From NCBI GenBank assembly GCA_023457615.1, contig JAEWKY010000071.1, positions 1-8,753 of the forward strand: a stretch of 8,753 bases of DNA. Reading direction: 5' to 3'. The stretch's first letter is position 1, and each line of letters begins with the position of its first letter. The DNA comes from Actinomycetes bacterium (lineage in GTDB: Bacteria; Actinomycetota; Actinomycetes; Actinomycetales; Microbacteriaceae). The notes under the pieces are model-generated. The model was not told the origin of the DNA, searched no databases, and saw only the letters and a program-made list of their open reading frames with translations. The translations under genes were made by a program, and so were the position numbers. This document shows positions 1 to 6,655 of the stretch, one piece after another.

Positions 1-727
1 CCCCCGCGGCATCCTGCGTGCCCGAGCGGACGCGCTGCTGGTTGCCGCCGTGCAGCAGCGGCTCGACCGTCGCGGTCCGGGCGACGACGAGGGCGCCGAC
101 GCCGACGGGCCCGCCGATCTTATGGGCCGAGACGGACACGAGGTCGGCGCCGACGGCGTGCACGTCGAGCGGCACGGCGCCGTACGCGGCGATCGCGTCG
201 AGGTGCACCGGCACGCCCGCGGCGCGGCACAGGGCGACGATCTCGGCGACGGGCTGCAACGTGCCGACCTCGTTGTTCGCCCAGAGGAACGAGGCGACGG
301 CGATCCCGTCGGGGTCCCGGGCGAGGGCCCGCTCGAGCGCAGCGAGCGAGAGCCGGCCGACGGCATCGACCTCGACCCAGTCGACGATCGCGCCCTCGTG
401 ACGCACGAGCCAGTCGATCGAGTCGAGCGTCGCGTGGTGCTCGGCCCGCGACGACAGGATGCGGCGACGGGGCGCGCGTGCCCAGAAGGAGCCCTTGAGG
501 GCGAGGTTGACCGCCTCGGTGCCGCCACCCGTGAGCACGACCTCGACGGGGTCGACGCCGAGCGAGGCGGCCACGCGCTCGCGGCCCGTCTCGAGCAGGT
601 CGCGCGCGGCCTGACCGTGCGCGTGGATCGACGACGGGTTGCCGACGACCGCGAGGGCGTCGACGTAGGCGGCCCGCACGGCGGCGGGCATCGGGGTCGT
701 CGCCGCATGATCGAGGTACACGGGCAT
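1..727 (-). CDS. Cysteine desulfurase, class V aminotransferase fold (3' end off window)
   Basis: PLP enzyme that takes sulfur from L-cysteine, leaving alanine, and hands it to Fe-S cluster or tRNA-thiolation partners in the cytosol. I translated 242 residues from the ATG at 727; the reading frame is open to base 1, so the C-terminal part, including the persulfide-forming cysteine loop, is missing. Visible NifS/IscS-type features are the N-terminal YLDHAATTP, the TGGGTEAVN cofactor loop (66-74), EHH at 96-98, NNEVG (151-155), HLDA with PLP-binding Asp177, SAHKIGGP with Schiff-base Lys203, and RSGTQ near the edge. The position usually held by Gln (DAVQA) is Ala180. AAGG sits 7 bases before the ATG and overlaps the hydrolase stop codon, 9 bases upstream, which suggests coupled translation. 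In many actinobacteria a desulfurase like this precedes mnmA (tRNA 2-thiouridylase); that gene would lie off the left edge, so this role is inference. Confidence 0.93.
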   Translation of the reverse strand, partial: MPVYLDHAATTPMPAAVRAAYVDALAVVGNPSSIHAHGQAARDLLETGRERVAASLGVDPVEVVLTGGGTEAVNLALKGSFWARAPRRRILSSRAEHHATLDSIDWLVRHEGAIVDWVEVDAVGRLSLAALERALARDPDGIAVASFLWANNEVGTLQPVAEIVALCRAAGVPVHLDAIAAYGAVPLDVHAVGADLVSVSAHKIGGPVGVGALVVARTATVEPLLHGGNQQRVRSGTQDAAG

Positions 728-736
728 GCGCCCACC

Positions 737-1651
737 TTAAGCGGCGGTCGCGGGCGTCGCGCGCAGCATCCTCGCCAGCTCGCGCGCGACGACACCGGGA
801 TGGCGGGACGGCACGTTGTGCCCGCCGTCGACCGTCGTGGACCTGCGGAGCCGCCCGCTCGCCGCGAAGCGCCGCTCGGACGCCGCCGAGACGAGCCCGG
901 TCTCGCCGCGCACGAGCGCCACGGGCACGTCGAGACCTTCGAGGAGCGACCAGGTCTCCTCGACGTGCCACCCGATCCCCGGCGCGTCGTCGGCGAGATG
1001 CGCGAGCTGGTGCCGGAACTCGAAGCGCCCGTCCGATCGGCGGCGCGTGTTGAGACGCACCCCGACGTCGAGAGTCGTCCCGTCCGAGCCGAGTCCGTAG
1101 GCACGCGCCCGCGCGACGATCTCCCGCCGGCTCGCGAAGGACGCGCCGCGACCGACGAACTCGCGGATGCCGCCGGCCGCGACCGGCGAGGGATCGGGCG
1201 TGACGACCAGCAGCAGCACGCCGGACACCCGGCCCGGCCGGCGCGCGGCGAGCTCGAGGGCGACGAGTCCGCCGAGCGAGTGGCCTGCGAGGAGCGTGCG
1301 GCGCTCGGGGAGCACGTGCGGCTCGAGCGCGTCCGCGAGCCGCGCGGGCGAGAAGTCGCCGTCGGGCGTCCAGGCCGAGCGCCCATGACCGGGCAGGTCG
1401 ACGGCCCACGCCGGACCGCCGAGCCGCACCATCGCGGCATCCCACGCGTGCGCGTTCACCGCGCCGCCGTGCAGCAGGACCGGCCCTCCCGGCTCGGACA
1501 GCGCACCCCAGCGGATGCCCTCGAGAGCCCCGTCGCCCCACGCGACGCGCCGGGGTGGCAGCACCGCGCCCCGGAGGCCCGCGGTGGGCGCGGCGACGCG
1601 GACGTGCCCGAACTCCCCGCGCTCGGCGGCCACCCGGCGGACGCCGGCCAC
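737..1651 (-). CDS. Alpha/beta hydrolase fold protein
   Basis: Protein of 304 residues with a typical alpha/beta hydrolase core. It shows an oxyanion-hole HGG (61-63), a DLPGHGRS strand-loop motif (85-92), the nucleophile elbow GHSLGG with Ser125, and a C-terminal GGH with His278 as catalytic histidine. The usual acid after strand 6 (GxxD) reads GETG (249-252), so Asp is absent there; Glu250 or another residue may serve. There is no signal peptide or membrane segment, so it is cytosolic. The GTG start at 1651 lies one base after the thiolase stop and has no clear Shine-Dalgarno sequence, so translation probably depends on coupling. A later start, such as the GTG at residue 30, is possible because the hydrolase core begins around residue 45. 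The substrate is not recognisable. It could hydrolyse an ester, lactone or thioester of the neighbouring pathway, or belong with the downstream desulfurase gene, 9 bases away. Confidence 0.88.
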   Translation of the reverse strand: MAGVRRVAAERGEFGHVRVAAPTAGLRGAVLPPRRVAWGDGALEGIRWGALSEPGGPVLLHGGAVNAHAWDAAMVRLGGPAWAVDLPGHGRSAWTPDGDFSPARLADALEPHVLPERRTLLAGHSLGGLVALELAARRPGRVSGVLLLVVTPDPSPVAAGGIREFVGRGASFASRREIVARARAYGLGSDGTTLDVGVRLNTRRRSDGRFEFRHQLAHLADDAPGIGWHVEETWSLLEGLDVPVALVRGETGLVSAASERRFAASGRLRRSTTVDGGHNVPSRHPGVVARELARMLRATPATAA

Positions 1652-1652
1652 G

Positions 1653-2762
1653 TCAGACCGACACGATGACGGTCCCGCTCGCGATCGCCTCGAGGGTTCC
1701 GACGCCCCCGCCGACGGTGTGGGCGATGCCGACCCGGGCGCCGTCGACCTGCCGGTCGCCCGCCGACGCGGTCACCTGCCGGGCGAGCTCGACCACCTGC
1801 GCGACGCCGGTCGCCCCGACGGGGTGGCCCTTGGAGAGCAGCCCGCCGCTCACGTTGATCGGCACGAGGTCGTCGACGAGCGCGCGGCCCTCGTCGGCGA
1901 GCCCGATCGCCTCGGTCGCGAGCACCTCCCCGATCGTGAACGCGTCGTGGATCTCGGCGACGGCGACATCCGACGGCCCGAGACCGGCCGCGCGGTAGGC
2001 CTGCTCGGCCGACCGACGCGAGAGGTCGAGACGGGCCAGATCGGTGTCGAAGCCAATGGGCCGTCCCGACGACAGGCCCGTGCCGGCGATGCGCGCCGCG
2101 CCCGGGAATCGCGCCGCGAGGCGGTCGCCGACGAGCACGAGGGCCGCCGCGCCGTCGCTGTTGGCACAGCACTGGAGCAGCGTGAGCGGGTCGGCGACCG
2201 CCTTGGAGGCCAGCACCTCGTCGGCCGTCACCTCGGAGCGGAACATGGCGAGCGGGTTCGCCGCGCCGTAGCGACGGTTCTTCACGCTGATGCGCGCCAG
2301 ATCCTCGACCGGGACCCCGTAGCGGTGGGCGTACGCGTCGGCCCAGAGCGCGTAGATCGCGGGCATCGTGAGTCCGATCGAGGTCGGGCGGTCGGAGCGG
2401 TCGAGGGTGATGCCGCCCTGGAACAGTCCCGTCATCCGCTCAACGCCGAGCACGACGACGGCGTCCACGGAGCCCGACGCGATCGCGGCGGTCGCGAGGT
2501 GCACGGCGGTCGACCCGCTCGCGCAGGCGTTCTCGACGTTGACGACGGGGATGCCGAGGAGGCCGACCCGCTCGAGCACGCGCTGGCCCGCCGCGCCGCC
2601 GCCGAGCACGTTGGAGCTGTAGGCCGCGTCGATCTCGGACGGCTCGAGACCCGCGTCGGCGAGCGCCTCGAGCAGCGCGGTCGCACCGAGCTGCTCGAGC
2701 GCGACACCCTCGTGCTTGCCGAACGAGGTCATGCCGACCCCCGCGATGAGGACCGTGCTCAT
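1653..2762 (-). CDS. Thiolase family protein (SCP-x / lipid-transfer-type acetyl-CoA acetyltransferase)
   Basis: Probably cleaves a 3-ketoacyl-CoA with CoA as the last step of the operon's pathway. The protein of 369 residues has the thiolase nucleophile in NACASGS (Cys80), HDAF (272-275) in place of the NEAF of classical thiolases, GHPVGATG with His313, and a C-terminal AHTVGGG with His348 where biosynthetic thiolases carry the second cysteine (CxGGG). HDAF and a C-terminal His-x-x-G are typical of the SCP-x/lipid-transfer thiolase branch. Length is somewhat short for thiolases (about 390-400) but normal for this branch. I chose the ATG at 2762, which overlaps the upstream stop by one base and lies 7 bases after GGAG; a GTG directly before it (2765) would add one residue but sits only 4 bases from GGAG. 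The upstream DUF35 gene is a frequent partner of such thiolases. A retro-aldolase role like Ltp2 is possible but less likely because Cys80 and His313 are kept. Confidence 0.92.
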   Translation of the reverse strand: MSTVLIAGVGMTSFGKHEGVALEQLGATALLEALADAGLEPSEIDAAYSSNVLGGGAAGQRVLERVGLLGIPVVNVENACASGSTAVHLATAAIASGSVDAVVVLGVERMTGLFQGGITLDRSDRPTSIGLTMPAIYALWADAYAHRYGVPVEDLARISVKNRRYGAANPLAMFRSEVTADEVLASKAVADPLTLLQCCANSDGAAALVLVGDRLAARFPGAARIAGTGLSSGRPIGFDTDLARLDLSRRSAEQAYRAAGLGPSDVAVAEIHDAFTIGEVLATEAIGLADEGRALVDDLVPINVSGGLLSKGHPVGATGVAQVVELARQVTASAGDRQVDGARVGIAHTVGGGVGTLEAIASGTVIVSV

Positions 2763-3088
2763 CACGCGGCTCCGGCGAGGAAGCGGAAGCGGAAGCCCTC
2801 GAGCTCGTCGTCGACGGGCTCGAGGCGCACGACGTCGCCGGCCGACACGGCGGCGTCGACCCGCGCGAGCAGGCGGATCGACGACGGGAAGTCGGCATAG
2901 GCGAGGGTGTACGGCACGTCGACCCCGGGCGGGGCGAGACGCACGGTCGTCGCCGCGGCGACGACGCCCTCCCCCGAGACCGTGCGCGGCGCGAGAGCCG
3001 CCGAGCCGCAGGCCGGGCAGCGGTCCGCGGGCGTCGCGAGGAAGGCCGCCCCGCAGGAGCCGCAGTGCGACACGGTCACCTCGTTCAC
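2762..3088 (-). CDS. Zinc-ribbon / OB-fold DUF35 protein, probable thiolase partner
   Basis: Small protein of 108 residues. Residues 9-27 form a zinc ribbon with Cys9, Cys12, Cys24 and Cys27 (CxxC, 11-residue gap, CxxC). Residues from about 40 to 105 look like the OB-fold acyl-CoA-associated domain of DUF35, with alternating hydrophobic strands and a SAGDVVRLEPV segment. In characterised systems DUF35 proteins bind thiolase-fold enzymes: archaeal acetoacetyl-CoA thiolase/HMG-CoA synthase complexes, and Ltp2 with the DUF35 domain of ChsH2 in actinobacterial steroid side-chain breakdown. Its place directly before a thiolase fits that role. The GTG start gives a 4-base GTGA overlap with the SDR stop, and the 3' end overlaps the thiolase start, so the three genes are probably translated as a coupled unit. 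The specific role in this pathway is inferred. Confidence 0.88.
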   Translation of the reverse strand: MNEVTVSHCGSCGAAFLATPADRCPACGSAALAPRTVSGEGVVAAATTVRLAPPGVDVPYTLAYADFPSSIRLLARVDAAVSAGDVVRLEPVDDELEGFRFRFLAGAA

Positions 3089-3873
3089 AGCGCCACCGCG
3101 TAGCCGCCGTTGACCGGGATCGTCTGCGCCGTGACCCAGGCCCCGGCCCCGCTGCAGAGGAACACGACCATGCCCGCGACGTCCTCGGGGGTTCCGAACC
3201 GACGGATGATGTAGCGCTTGAGCTGCTCCTTCGCCGCGGCCTCGTCGTCGAGCATGGTCTCGACGAAGGGCGTCCGCGTCGCCGAGATCGCGACGCTGTT
3301 GGCCGTGATGCCGTAGCGCCCGACGCTGCGGGCGACCGCCCGCATGAATCCAGCGGCGCCCGCCTTGGCGGCGGAGTAGACCTCGAGTCCGGCTTCGCCG
3401 GCCCGCGCCGCGTCGGAGATGATCGTCACGATGCGACCCTCGCCGTGCTCGCGCATGAGGGGCACGGCGAATCGCACGCAGTTGAGCACGCCGTAGAGGT
3501 TGGTGCCGAGCCAGGGCCCCCACGACTCGACCGGCTGCGACCAGAAGTCCTCGAAGCGCGCGGAGCCGCCCGCGCCCGCGTTCCCCGCGTTGTTCACGAG
3601 GGCATGGAGCTCGCCGAACGTCGAGCCGATCTGCTCGAAGGCGGCGGCCACCGCGACCGCGTCGGTCACGTCGAAGGGCAGGGCGAGCGCTTCGGCGCCC
3701 TCCGCGCGCACCTCGTCGGCGACGGCTTCCGCGCGCTCGCGCACGAAGTCGTTGACGACGACGGCCCGAGCGCCGGCCGACGCCGCGTCGAGCGCGATCT
3801 GTCGGCCGACGCCCTGACCGGCGCCGGTGATCGCGACGACGCGACCGGTCATGTCGATGATGCTTCGTCCCAT
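3085..3873 (-). CDS. Short-chain dehydrogenase/reductase, probable NAD-dependent hydroxyacyl-CoA dehydrogenase
   Basis: Classical SDR of 262 residues. The Rossmann cofactor loop TGAGQGVG is at 16-23, NNAG at 94-97, and the catalytic tetrad is Asn125, Ser153, Tyr166 and Lys170 (YSAAK). Asp42 at the end of strand 2 (VVVND) should repel NADP phosphate, so NAD is the expected cofactor. The VVVND context resembles the dehydrogenase domain of MFE-2-type (3R)-hydroxyacyl-CoA dehydrogenases. The likely job is oxidation of a hydroxyacyl-CoA to the keto form before thiolysis. The ATG at 3873 has GGAG 7 bases upstream; ATG at residue 8 is a weaker alternative. It lies 23 bases after the dehydrogenase gene and overlaps the DUF35 gene by 4 bases. 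FabG-like reduction in the opposite direction cannot be excluded. Confidence 0.93.
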   Translation of the reverse strand: MGRSIIDMTGRVVAITGAGQGVGRQIALDAASAGARAVVVNDFVRERAEAVADEVRAEGAEALALPFDVTDAVAVAAAFEQIGSTFGELHALVNNAGNAGAGGSARFEDFWSQPVESWGPWLGTNLYGVLNCVRFAVPLMREHGEGRIVTIISDAARAGEAGLEVYSAAKAGAAGFMRAVARSVGRYGITANSVAISATRTPFVETMLDDEAAAKEQLKRYIIRRFGTPEDVAGMVVFLCSGAGAWVTAQTIPVNGGYAVAL

Positions 3874-3896
3874 GGGTTCTCTCCGGTTCCGGGGTC

Positions 3897-5087
3897 TCAG
3901 CCGGCCATCAGGGCGGCGCGGGTGTGCGGCGTGTCGAAGATCGAGCCCGAGAAGTAGTAGCCGCCGAGCAGCGTGCGCGCGATCACGAGCTGCTGGATCG
4001 TGGGCGGGCCCTCCTCGACGACGTTGGCCCGCGCGTCGCGCAGCATCCGCTCGATGGGGAAGCGGCGCGTGAAGCCGATGCCGCCGAAGACGAGGAGGGC
4101 GCGATCGGTGACCCGGCATACGGCCTCGAGACCGAAGAGCTTGCACGCCGAGGCCTCGGCGGGCACGCGGTGGCCGGCGTCGACGCGCGCCGCGACGTTC
4201 TCGAGCATCGTGCGCAGCGCGAAGACATCCGTCGCCATCTCGGCGAGGTAGCGCTGCACCGCCTGCCGCGTGCCGATCGGCTGCCCGAACGTCACGCGCT
4301 GCTTCGCCCGCTCGACCGACATCTGCAGAGCCTCCTCGGCGGTGCCGAGCGAGGACGCCGCAACGAACACGCGGCTGAGCTCCATCCCCTCCTCGATGAG
4401 CCCGAGGCCGTCGCCCTCGTCGCCGAGGCGGTGGGCGACCGGCACGCGCACCCCGGAGAACCGCAGGTGTCCGTGCTGGAGTCCGCGGGTGCCGAGCGTC
4501 GGCGGCAGCGGGTCGATCGTGAGACCCTCGGCGTCGCGCTCCATGAGGATGGCGCTGACCCCCGCGGCTCCCTTCGACGGGTCGGTCTTGCAGAACACGA
4601 TGAAGTAGGTCACCCAGTCCGAGTTGGTGGTCAGCCACTTCTGTCCGTCGAGCACGTAGTGGTCGCCGTCGCGGGTCGCGCGCGTGCCGACGTCGGCACC
4701 CGTGCCGTGATCCGGCTCGGTGATCCCCATGCCGAACGACACCTCGCCGCGCGCGGCGAGCGGCAGCAGCCGGGCGCGCTGCTCCTCGTCGGCGAGCATG
4801 CTGAAGACGTGGGTCGAGGAGTTGTGGGCGTGCACGAAGCCGCGCAGCCCCCCGTGGATCCGCGACAGGTCCGAGAGGATCGGAAGGTACTGCGAGACGG
4901 TGAGGCCCGCTCCCCCGTACTGCTCGTCGACGAGCAGCCCGAAGGCGCCCACCTCGCGGAGCGCGGGGACGAGGACGTCCTTCGGGATGACGTCCGTCTC
5001 CTCGATCTCGTCCTCGAGCGGCGGGATGAGCGCCCACATCGCCTCGGCGATCGCGGAGCGGAGCTGGGTGTATTCGGCGTGGTCCAC
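3897..5087 (-). CDS. Acyl-CoA dehydrogenase (FAD)
   Basis: Flavoprotein of 396 residues, the usual family length, that introduces a C2-C3 double bond into an acyl-CoA and passes electrons to an electron-transfer flavoprotein, which is not encoded in this window. Domains run in the family order: N-terminal helical part (1-115), middle beta part with the flavin motif FGMGITEPDHGTGAD (118-132, variant of LTEPGAGSD) and WLTTN (151-155), then the C-terminal helical part with RVTFGQPIG (264-272) and GGIGFTRRFPIERMLRDA (335-352). The catalytic base is probably Glu359 in VEEGPPTIQQ (357-366), aligned with the EGTxEIQR region of MCAD-type enzymes. The GTG start is set by AGGAG at 5101-5097, 9 bases upstream. 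The gene is 30 bases after the SDR stop. A single full-length dehydrogenase argues against the two-subunit FadE type used in steroid breakdown. The substrate is unknown. Confidence 0.95.
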   Translation of the reverse strand: MDHAEYTQLRSAIAEAMWALIPPLEDEIEETDVIPKDVLVPALREVGAFGLLVDEQYGGAGLTVSQYLPILSDLSRIHGGLRGFVHAHNSSTHVFSMLADEEQRARLLPLAARGEVSFGMGITEPDHGTGADVGTRATRDGDHYVLDGQKWLTTNSDWVTYFIVFCKTDPSKGAAGVSAILMERDAEGLTIDPLPPTLGTRGLQHGHLRFSGVRVPVAHRLGDEGDGLGLIEEGMELSRVFVAASSLGTAEEALQMSVERAKQRVTFGQPIGTRQAVQRYLAEMATDVFALRTMLENVAARVDAGHRVPAEASACKLFGLEAVCRVTDRALLVFGGIGFTRRFPIERMLRDARANVVEEGPPTIQQLVIARTLLGGYYFSGSIFDTPHTRAALMAG

Positions 5088-5096
5088 CGGGTGGTT

Positions 5097-5101
5097 CTCC
5101 T
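5097..5101 (-). promoter_or_regulatory. Ribosome binding site fixing the acyl-CoA dehydrogenase GTG start
   Basis: AGGAG lies 9 bases before the GTG at 5087, in the 30-base gap after the SDR stop. The first in-frame ATG comes only at residue 17, so this site decides the start. The gap is the first break in the tightly overlapping ligase-crotonase-SDR block, so the dehydrogenase has independent ribosome entry. I see no convincing promoter in the gap. Confidence 0.75.
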
Positions 5102-5117
5102 AACTGTGAAGCAGCGG

Positions 5118-5885
5118 TCAGCCGAGCCCCGCCCCGCCGTCGACGGGGATCAGGGCACCGGTCATGTATCGGGAGCGGTCGCCGGCGAGCAGCAGGAGCG
5201 CGCCGTCGAGATCGTCGGCTCGGCCGATCCGGCCGGCGGGGATGCGGCGGGCGAACACCGCGCTCACGTCCTCGCGCGCCAGCTCGGGGTGGAGCTCGGT
5301 CGCGACGTGCCCGGGCGAGAGGCAGTTGACGCGCACGTCGTCGCGCGCCCACTCGAGAGCGAGCACGCGCGTCAGCTGCACGAGCGCGGCCTTCGACGCG
5401 GCGTACGCGCTGATGTCGCGCGAGGGGCTCACGGCGGCCGGTGAGGCGATGTTGACGATCGAGACGGGGGCGCCGGGCCTGCGGCGCTCGACCACGAGGC
5501 GCGACAGCAGGAACGCGGCCCGCACGTTCGTCTCGAACGCGGCATCCCAGTCGTCGTCGGTGTGGTCGGCCGCCGGCGCGATCGTGCCCACCCCGGCGTT
5601 GTTGACGAGGATGTCGACCGGACCGTGGGCGGCCTCGACGCGCTCGAAGGCGCCCGGGAGCGCGTCGCGATCGCGCACGTCGAGCGTGACGGGCGTGATC
5701 GACCGGCCCGGGTGAGCCGCCACCAGCTCCCCGAGCCGGTCGGCCCGACGCGCGCTCGCCACCACGTGGGCGCCCTGTGCGGCCAGCACCCCGGCGAAGT
5801 GCCGGCCCAGACCGCTCGAGGCGCCGGTCACGAGCGCGACCTTTCCCGCGACCCCCCAGGGGTCGTCGAACCGCTCTTCCGTCAT
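5118..5885 (-). CDS. Short-chain dehydrogenase/reductase, probable NADP-dependent
   Basis: Classical SDR of 255 residues with TGASSGLG (20-27), NNAG (95-98), and the tetrad Asn120, Ser148, Tyr161 and Lys165 (YAASK). The end of strand 2 reads VVASARR (41-47): Arg46 and Arg47 with no acidic residue there point to NADP(H), in contrast to the other SDR of the operon (Asp42). The C-terminal MTGALIPVDGGAG is typical of FabG-like SDRs. The ATG overlaps the crotonase stop by 4 bases (ATGA); only a weak GAGG lies about 11 bases upstream, so coupled translation is likely. It may oxidise or reduce a second hydroxyl or keto group on the pathway substrate, for instance an alcohol formed on a ring or branch. 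Its substrate cannot be read from the sequence. Confidence 0.93.
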   Translation of the reverse strand: MTEERFDDPWGVAGKVALVTGASSGLGRHFAGVLAAQGAHVVASARRADRLGELVAAHPGRSITPVTLDVRDRDALPGAFERVEAAHGPVDILVNNAGVGTIAPAADHTDDDWDAAFETNVRAAFLLSRLVVERRRPGAPVSIVNIASPAAVSPSRDISAYAASKAALVQLTRVLALEWARDDVRVNCLSPGHVATELHPELAREDVSAVFARRIPAGRIGRADDLDGALLLLAGDRSRYMTGALIPVDGGAGLG

Positions 5886-6655
5886 CGTCCGCTGAACCTC
5901 GGCGCGCGCCGCTCCGCGAACGCGCGGAGCCCTTCGGTGTAGTCCGCCGAGCGGCGGTGGGTGAGGATGGCGTCGAGCCCCGCGCGCAACCCGGCCTCCG
6001 CGTCGAGCACGCGCGAGGCTCCGACGAGCCGCTTGAGCTCGCGCAGGCCGAGCGGGCTCCGCGAGGCGAGGGTCGCGGCGAGTCCCTCGACGTGCGTCGC
6101 GGCGTCGCCAGCGGCCAGCACGTCGACGAGACCGATGCGATGTGCCTCGACGGCGTCGATCTCCTCGCCCGTGAAGAGCAGCAGCTTGGCGGCGGCCGGG
6201 CCGACGCGATGCGGCAGCCGGTACGCGCCGCCCGCTCCCGGGAGCAGGCCGAAGCGAGCGTGCGCATCCGCGAATCGCGCCGCGGGCCCGGCGACGATGA
6301 GGTCGCAGCACAGGAGCAGCTCGAGCCCGCCCGCGTAGGCCGCGCCGTCCACGGCCGCGACGACGGGGACGGGAATCGACTCCCACGCGCGGAACACGCG
6401 GTCGCTCGTCGTCAGCGTCGCCTCCGACGGACCCGGGATGCCGTCCTCGTCCGTCCCCGGGGCCAGGTCGGCCCCGGCGCAGAACGCGCTGCCGCGCCCG
6501 GAGAGCACGACGACCCGCACCTCGTCGTCGTGAGCGCGGGCGGCCGCCTCCTCGAGGGCGGCGAGCATCCCGTCGTCGAGCGCGTTGCGACGCTCGGGGC
6601 GATCCAGCGCGACCGACAGCACGCCGGCCTGCCACGCCACCGCGACGCCGCTCAC
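5882..6655 (-). CDS. Crotonase-fold enoyl-CoA hydratase/isomerase family protein with variant active site
   Basis: Crotonase superfamily protein of 257 residues, the normal length. The oxyanion hole is visible in FCAGADL (58-64) and AYAGGLEL (107-114), followed by CDLI and LLPGAGG (137-143). Without gaps, Glu112 matches the first catalytic glutamate of rat enoyl-CoA hydratase (Glu144), but the position of the second (Glu164) is His132 in FADAHARFG. Proteins with this DAHARFG-type segment are usually annotated as enoyl-CoA hydratases, but hydratase chemistry normally uses both glutamates, so isomerase, hydrolase or lyase activity is also open. In the operon it should act on the enoyl-CoA formed by the acyl-CoA dehydrogenase. 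The GTG start overlaps the ligase stop (GTGA) and has GGAG 7 bases upstream; its own stop overlaps the SDR start by 4 bases. Confidence 0.92.
   Translation of the reverse strand: MSGVAVAWQAGVLSVALDRPERRNALDDGMLAALEEAAARAHDDEVRVVVLSGRGSAFCAGADLAPGTDEDGIPGPSEATLTTSDRVFRAWESIPVPVVAAVDGAAYAGGLELLLCCDLIVAGPAARFADAHARFGLLPGAGGAYRLPHRVGPAAAKLLLFTGEEIDAVEAHRIGLVDVLAAGDAATHVEGLAATLASRSPLGLRELKRLVGASRVLDAEAGLRAGLDAILTHRRSADYTEGLRAFAERRAPRFSGR

Noticed and set aside
50..1669. Long plus-strand open frame of 539 residues (with similar ones at 1515-2900, 2716-3957, 3924-5444 and 6901-8223)
   Set aside because: These lie antisense to well-supported genes with family motifs. Their translations are Arg/Gly/Asp/Ala-rich without domains, as expected for the complement of high-GC coding sequence.
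5088..5117. Internal promoter before the acyl-CoA dehydrogenase gene
   Set aside because: The 30-base gap has a ribosome binding site but no convincing -35/-10 pair at proper spacing.
3085..6267. Minus-strand open frame of 1060 residues spanning SDR, acyl-CoA dehydrogenase, SDR and crotonase
   Set aside because: Only its last 262 residues are a real protein (the SDR at 3873-3085). The upstream part is Arg/Ala-rich out-of-frame translation of other genes, and the SDR has its own ATG and ribosome binding site.
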